NCBI GenBank assembly: GCA_964247055.1
Contig: OZ176050.1
Coordinates: forward strand, 6,014,001 to 6,078,000
DNA from: Paragordius varius
Taxonomy: Eukaryota; Nematomorpha
DNA length: 64,000 bases
Direction: 5' to 3'
The notes under the pieces: model-generated
The model's input: only the letters and a program-made list of their open reading frames with translations
The model's database searches: none
Told to the model about the DNA's origin: nothing
In this document: piece after piece, positions 58,801 to 64,000 of the stretch
Numbering within the stretch: position 1 is the first letter of the stretch
Layout: every line of letters begins with the position of its first letter
Position numbers and translations under genes: made by a program

Positions 58801-61800
58801 TACATTATGATTTGGTATAAAAAATATTTTTATCTACGTGGTTTAGAGCTCGTTTATTTATTATCTCATCGAAGGCTGGGAGTTTGGGTGTTAATCTTAC
58901 CGGAGCAAGTCGAATAATTATGATGGACGCATGTTGGAACCCAGTTCATGATACTCAAGCCATCTTTAGGGCTTACCGGATAGGGCAAACTAAACCCGTT
59001 TACATATACCGACTTATTTCACAAGTTTATATATAACGTTTCAATAAAAAGTGAATTTTATTTATTTATCAAGTTTTAAAGACATGGCTAGTTTTATGCT
59101 TAAAGTATCCTGCTAGATACTATTTATAATAAAGAATCATACTACTAACGCCTTTTAAACGATAATGACTTTAATAAGATTTGTAAGTTCTGGTCTGCAA
59201 ATGATTTCAATTATATATCTTTATTACAACTTATATCATTTTCCTTTTATATTTATTTTTGCATTGGATAATAATTTTTACCCGATATATATTTATACAA
59301 CTAAGGGAACTATTGAACAGAAAATTTATGAACGTCAAATTACAAAACAATCCTTATCCAAACGGGTGGTTGACAAACATCAAATACAAAGGCATTTTAC
59401 GATCTCATCCTACAAAGATTTGTATGAATTTAATCCAGACACATCCATTACTGTCACAGTAATGATATATACAAATTAAAATTAGAAAGATAAATCTCTA
59501 AAAACCAAAAGACGAATATTTCTTATAAAATCAATCATACTATTTTATATTATGATTAACTCAAATGATTTCAATAATGAAATATATAATTAAGTTTTGT
59601 TCTGTATTTTGTAATCCAAACGATAGGTTATTATCACGGTTTTTTGAATCATATTATTTTCTTAGTTTTGCATTTTGTCCTTAATTTTCAATTTTTACTG
59701 TAACATGATTTAGGAAGGTGCTGTTAATAATACAGCAAACATCCATATTATAAGTTATAAATAGGATAATTATACTTATTTAATACGTTAACTTTTTTTC
59801 TATTCTCAAATCAAAGGATCCCAAAAACCAATAATATAGTAGCTATTTACTGTATATAAGAAATTTTTTTGATAAATACTTTAAAATAGGGCGGAATTAA
59901 CGTTTATATATTTTTTTCGCTTAATAGCCTTTCTCCAACGATTTATCTGCGAATCAAACAAAAAATAACGCAGTGATAAATAAGAACAACAACCATATAC
60001 GCGATATGATACCACCTAAAGTATATAAGATTTTCATACTATACATTTTTTTAAAAAATAAGGGAAATTTTAAGATGTAATATAATTTAGCTTAATTTTT
60101 ATCTAAAAATATCTACTCTTTTACATAGCAATTTTTTTTTAATATCGCAAAGAGTGAAATTATTTACTTTACATAGATTTCAAACGTTAGGTTGAATAAA
60201 TTAAGAAAATAAATGTATATTTTTAAATTAAATTTGAAAAATAAGGCCTTATATTTAATTTTAGAAGTATTTATTTTTCTCAAAATATTATGTATGCATT
60301 CCTTACTGTGTTTAATATTCCGATATTGCTCTCTTATCAAAAAATAATATGTTTAAATACACTCTAACTTTATTTACCATTTACAGTTCTTCACCTGTGA
60401 ACAATTCAATTTCACACGAACAATTTAAATTCACTTTATAAATTATGTTTTTTTTAAAATTAAAAATTACCTATATTTTATATATTTAAAAATGAAATTT
60501 TGTCCAAAATCAATATAATACTGAAAAAATAATAAATTATGCTATAAGAATATATTTTTTACTAATGATGAATTATATTAGCCCGTAAACACTTAATTTA
60601 TTTTTAGGGTGAATTTGAATTGTTTAAGGGTGAATTTATTTGTTCAAGGGTAAACTTGAATTCTAAATGGTATATCTACGAATCATTTAATTTATCATTC
60701 CATAATCATATTTAATTTATTAAAAAAGGATCAATTGCTTGCTTCTATTATGTTGGGCTCGCAAGGTGTTTGGATCGCCTCTTACAAAGATCACGAAAGT
60801 TTGTTGGAAAACCGTTTGGACGAAGATTTAACTGAAGAGGAACGGGCCAATGCTTGGCTTGAATATGAAAATTTACGACGCAACAATATATATAATTACA
60901 ATTTCGATAATATGGGAGGAAGCATTTTAAATAATACTGATAATAATCAGACTTCAATTAACGGTCAAAATACAACGAACGAAGACTTTTTAGCTTTAAT
61001 TCAGGCATCAAATAATGCAATCCTCATGAACGATAAAGTAATTCGCGACAAAGCTAACAATATATTGAAGGATTTCTCAAACTCTAATATTAATAACCCA
61101 CAACACTCGCAAAATTTTCAAATTTTCAATCACATTAGGTATGAATATCAAAGTTACATAAATTAGTCAACCATATGACTAAAACACAATAAAAAAGTAT
61201 ATATGAAAGCGTTTACAGAAATAATATGCAAATTATTATTTTATTGAGTTGTGTTTTATACCTTTTATATTTTTAAGATGTGTTTCTCAATTTGTAATCC
61301 TATGATAATTATTTTCTAAAACCAATATGTATAGGCTTCAAAGCTCCCAAAGTTTAGTTTTTCTGGACAATCACTTGATTTTCTCTGTTATGGATTGTGA
61401 ATATACCCTTTTAATAAATTTTATATGATATTAATTATTGATAATTGAGGTGTCCGCTCTTTGAAAATTTATTCCAATTTAAATTATTTTGTTGTTGTTT
61501 TTCACAATAAACATATAATTTATTTATTAAAATTTTTTTATACTTTAAAACTCTATTTTTAGCATTCTATCCAGCTCTATTACCAACAATCCTTATTTAA
61601 CTCCAAGTACTTTCAAAATTTATTTATATTAATATATAAATATGTTTAAATATAGCGAAATATTTTTTTATTCGTTTTACTCTTACATTCGACAAACTTG
61701 ATTTTTTCGGTTAAATATATTTATTTGCTTTTTTTTTCATCTGCGTAATTTTTAGAGGATAACTATATTATGACTTCTGCTCATCAAACACCGAATTCAC

Positions 61801-63847
61801 TTCCCGTGATTTCACAGAATAACGCACCATCAAATGCGCTTAAAAGCGGTATCTACTTTTTTTGTCGTTTAGAAACGCAATTTGCCTTTAAAAATGATAT
61901 AATGCTGTTTAACCATTATCATACTTGGTAAATAAAATCGTTTTATTTTATATTATTTAGCACAAAAGATAAATCTCAACATATCATTACCAACTATGAA
62001 ATTATTTTACGATAAAAACGGTTTATTTAATTATGTGCAATTTTTGGATTGGTACCGAAAACAGGTATATTTTTTTCATGATTAACTTTATGTATAGTCC
62101 GGCTTTGTGCCAAACACTGATACTTTAAGGATATCAAAAGCTTTGGTTCGCTTTTTTACTGTTTCCAAAGAAAAGCTGTTTCAGGTTCATAAATATTTAT
62201 TTTATACTCAGGTTTTGTTTCTCATAGTTGAAAAACATATATTTTATTTTTTAAGCGAATTTTGCTTATAAACTGTCCGAAATAAAGGGTGCACTAATTA
62301 ATATTTATTTGGCTTTAATGTGATATATTTATTATAAAATCAAATTAAAAAAAATTTTAATTTTAATCATCTACCCTCTTGAAGATAGTAAAATTAGGAG
62401 CGATTTTTTTGTTATGGCATTGATGTTTACATCAACTATAAATATTAACTGATTATATAGTTACAAAGTTTTAATTGTTTAATACTTATGATTTATTTTT
62501 TGCAAATAGTTTTTGCAAAAATCTCATGAAGCTGTTATCATAATTACGAACGAAACCAATAAGGTTAACATGGAAGTTGTCCCGGTTACAAGTATGAAAT
62601 TTACAAATTAAAAATATAATTTAATGTTTTTGATATAACACAGAGGGCAAAATTTGGGCATTTACTTTAATGATCTCATACTTAAATAAGTAAAACCCTT
62701 AAAGCTATTCTGATTTTGGCGGTCAAACATAATATGATTATATATTTTTATAAGACTTAAAAAGTTAATTATTATATAGTTAACAGTTGTTTAAGCAATG
62801 TTAGCAGGGTTAAATAAAATTTGCACACTGTGTGTCAAATTTAATTAAATAAGTGTTTTTTTGCATATTTTGGACTTATTTTGGTGGCTTAACATGCCAT
62901 AACCATATAGATAAAAAAATTGATTTTCATAAATGAATTTTTTATTAGAACAAAATTTTAATTCCACACGTATTGGAGCGAATCATTCAATAACAGCGAA
63001 TTCTCTGCTTGTAAACCGCAGTAGAAATTATTTATCAACATCCACACCTATTGCTACAAATAATAATAATAATTTAAATAATGACCAAACTTTCAGTTCA
63101 AATGTTCAATTAAATAATTTAATCCAAAGGAATCATATATCTAACAAGTTAACATCCTATTCTTTACCTATGCAATCTACATATTCGATTGCCGACTCCA
63201 CCACCCGAACAAATATTAATCATTTAAATATAACTAATAAACATTTTTTGACCCCATCGAGTAGTAATACATTACAAACACCACATTCCATTAATGAATT
63301 TGCTTATGAGTACAATCATAAGCCACAATTGATTAATTTACCAATTATACCAATGAACAATAATAGCAATACTACCATTAATACTAATCAAATAAATTTT
63401 AATGAGACACCCAACAACACTACTTTTATGAATAATAATAATGTTGGAATACCACCTCTTAGCTCTACCAGGATGGTTAATACTCCTCTCTTCAATAATA
63501 ACACGGCTAATAATACCATCCATTATTTGTCAAACAATCAACTACTAATTGATTCGACTCACGATAGAATCAATAATAACAACACCTTTTTGCCTTACAA
63601 CTTAGCAGCTCAAAATGTTTTCAATGTTGAACCTTCTGATGATGGTGGCCATTTGTTGCCTCCGTTACATAATTTACCAACGAGCAATAGCAATATAATA
63701 ATAAATAACAATAATGGATTATTATCTTCAAATGTTCACATAAATAATAACATTAATGTGATAGAGGAACAATTGCGAAAAATAAGGCCTGACCCACCAA
63801 AACCTAAGGGCTTTCGTGTTATTGATGGGAAAGTGTTTCCGATATAA
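49804..63847 (+). CDS. ATRX: ATRX/XNP SNF2-family chromatin remodeller
   Basis: ATRX is a nuclear SWI2/SNF2 DNA translocase that acts in heterochromatin and histone H3.3 deposition. Twenty-four exons give one frame of 1698 residues: 49804-50016, 50040-50165, 51694-52161, 52469-52628, 52698-52829, 52987-53147, 53396-53585, 53919-54056, 54248-54423, 55313-55499, 55753-55994, 56454-56691, 56910-57027, 57534-57752, 57875-58040, 58140-58276, 58847-59024, 59306-59458, 59928-60020, 60729-61152, 61756-61848, 61961-62064, 62510-62591, 62949-63847. Motifs: [14 protein letters not shown] (Walker A, about 360-370), the ATRX-type CDEGHVLKN (about 490), [66 protein letters not shown] and [18 protein letters not shown], then [16 protein letters not shown]. 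No ADD zinc-finger domain precedes the helicase, as in Drosophila XNP. The last 300 residues are very N-rich. The intron at 50017-50039 is 23 nt. The ATG has an in-frame stop upstream. Confidence 0.95.
50166..51693 (+). other. ATRX intron carrying a TTAA MITE
   Basis: This 1528-nt intron joins LSSLQ to IPPINR in phase 0. It holds TTAA-family copy 5. Sequence at about 50490-50600 (ending ACCGGTTTCAAGCCCTG) looks like a solitary hAT-type end. Confidence 0.8.
50701..51283 (+). mobile_element. TTAA-flanked piggyBac-like MITE, copy 5
   Basis: TTAA at 50701-50704 and 51280-51283; 583 bp. It shares both ends and the AAAATGGCGTCGAAG block with the other copies. It is somewhat more diverged and lies in an ATRX intron, same strand orientation as copies 1 to 3. 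Confidence 0.92.
54517..54680. mobile_element. Tc1/mariner-like MITE in an ATRX intron
   Basis: Ends CAGTATGAGTAAGTATATAT and the inverse of AAGTATGAGTAAGTATATAT flank a 164-bp palindrome-like element with TA on both sides (54515-54516 and 54681-54682). Inner blocks AGCATATA and TTATTGGCT are also inverted. Target TA and the CAGT start suit the Tc1/mariner group. Confidence 0.75.
55052..55287. mobile_element. Small fold-back element, copy 2, in an ATRX intron
   Basis: The left arm ATATACCATTTACAATTC followed by AAATTCATCCTTAAACA, and the right arm read inversely (ATATCCATATACAACTC, then AAATTTACCC), are diverged inverted repeats. The interior shares ACTGAAAAAATAATAAA and TATTAGCCCG with copy 3. 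The arm unit is a variant of the 21-bp unit of the element at 48495. Confidence 0.7.
60372..60675. mobile_element. Small fold-back element, copy 3, in an ATRX intron
   Basis: Arms start ATTTACCATTTACAG and, inversely, ATATACCATTTAGAATTC, and contain two to three 21-bp units of the TTCAAATTCACCCTTGAACAA type. The interior shares ACTGAAAAAATAATAAA and TATTAGCCCGTAAACA with copy 2. The element is 304 bp and sits in the intron before exon 20. Confidence 0.75.
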
Positions 63848-64000
63848 ATTACTCCATTGATTTGAACATTATACACACACATATATATATATATAATAAT
63901 TTTACATGTGAACTTATAGTACATATAAATTATATATGAATGGATAAATATGAAATATCTTTTTTGTATATATTTAATGTTTTGGACATTTTGAAATCAT
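63848..64000. other. 3' flank of ATRX
   Basis: This is AT-rich sequence after the ATRX stop with an AT run at about 63880-63894, probably 3' UTR. No polyadenylation signal stands out. Confidence 0.4.

Noticed and set aside
61153-61166. A 14-nt GT-AG segment after ATRX exon 20
   Set aside because: It is too short for splicing, and the longer intron to 61755 joins in phase to the next open exon.

Overview
The window is AT-rich animal nuclear DNA carrying spliced host genes in a large amount of transposon debris. Five host genes could be read by following reading frame and splice phase exon by exon: the 3' end of a cytochrome b5 reductase 4-like gene (+), epsilon-COP (COPE, -), epsin (+), LYAR (-), the Hippo-pathway kinase LATS/Warts (+) and ATRX/XNP (+), that is five complete genes plus one partial. 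LATS places the organism among animals or close relatives. Nine introns in four genes are only 22-28 nt long, while other introns in the same genes reach 0.8-2.3 kb and hold transposons. Very short introns are a known trait of dicyemid mesozoans, so a dicyemid or another reduced parasitic animal is my best guess; this is inference and no species can be named.

Layout. 1-1362: end of the CYB5R4-like gene, facing COPE (1622-3970) tail to tail. 3971-8878: intergenic, with a CA-type microsatellite and diverged, partly tandem repeats. 8879-10555: epsin. 10556-17202: gene-poor, AT-rich, with one TTAA-flanked MITE. 17203-18931: LYAR. 19448-32334: a transposon stack in which a GTF2IRD2/Charlie-like hAT relic is cut by TTAA MITEs, and a second hAT copy sits inside a sibling copy, each with a perfect 8-bp target duplication. 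32881-39160: LATS. 39161-44743: a possible small gene, a hAT relic, and a LINE relic interrupted by a third copy of the second hAT family. 44744-49803: repeats, a weak integrase-bearing fossil and a fold-back element. 49804-63847: ATRX in 24 exons, with several small transposons in its introns.

The host genes are unrelated housekeeping and signalling genes (vesicle coats, endocytosis, nucleolar growth factor, Hippo kinase, chromatin remodeller), with no operon logic. The observations most worth pursuing are the ultra-short introns, a LATS kinase with a ~260-residue low-complexity insertion inside its N-lobe and PPxY motifs in unusual places, a hAT element that was remobilised after an internal inverted duplication, and a fold-back family with 21-bp repeat units at its ends.
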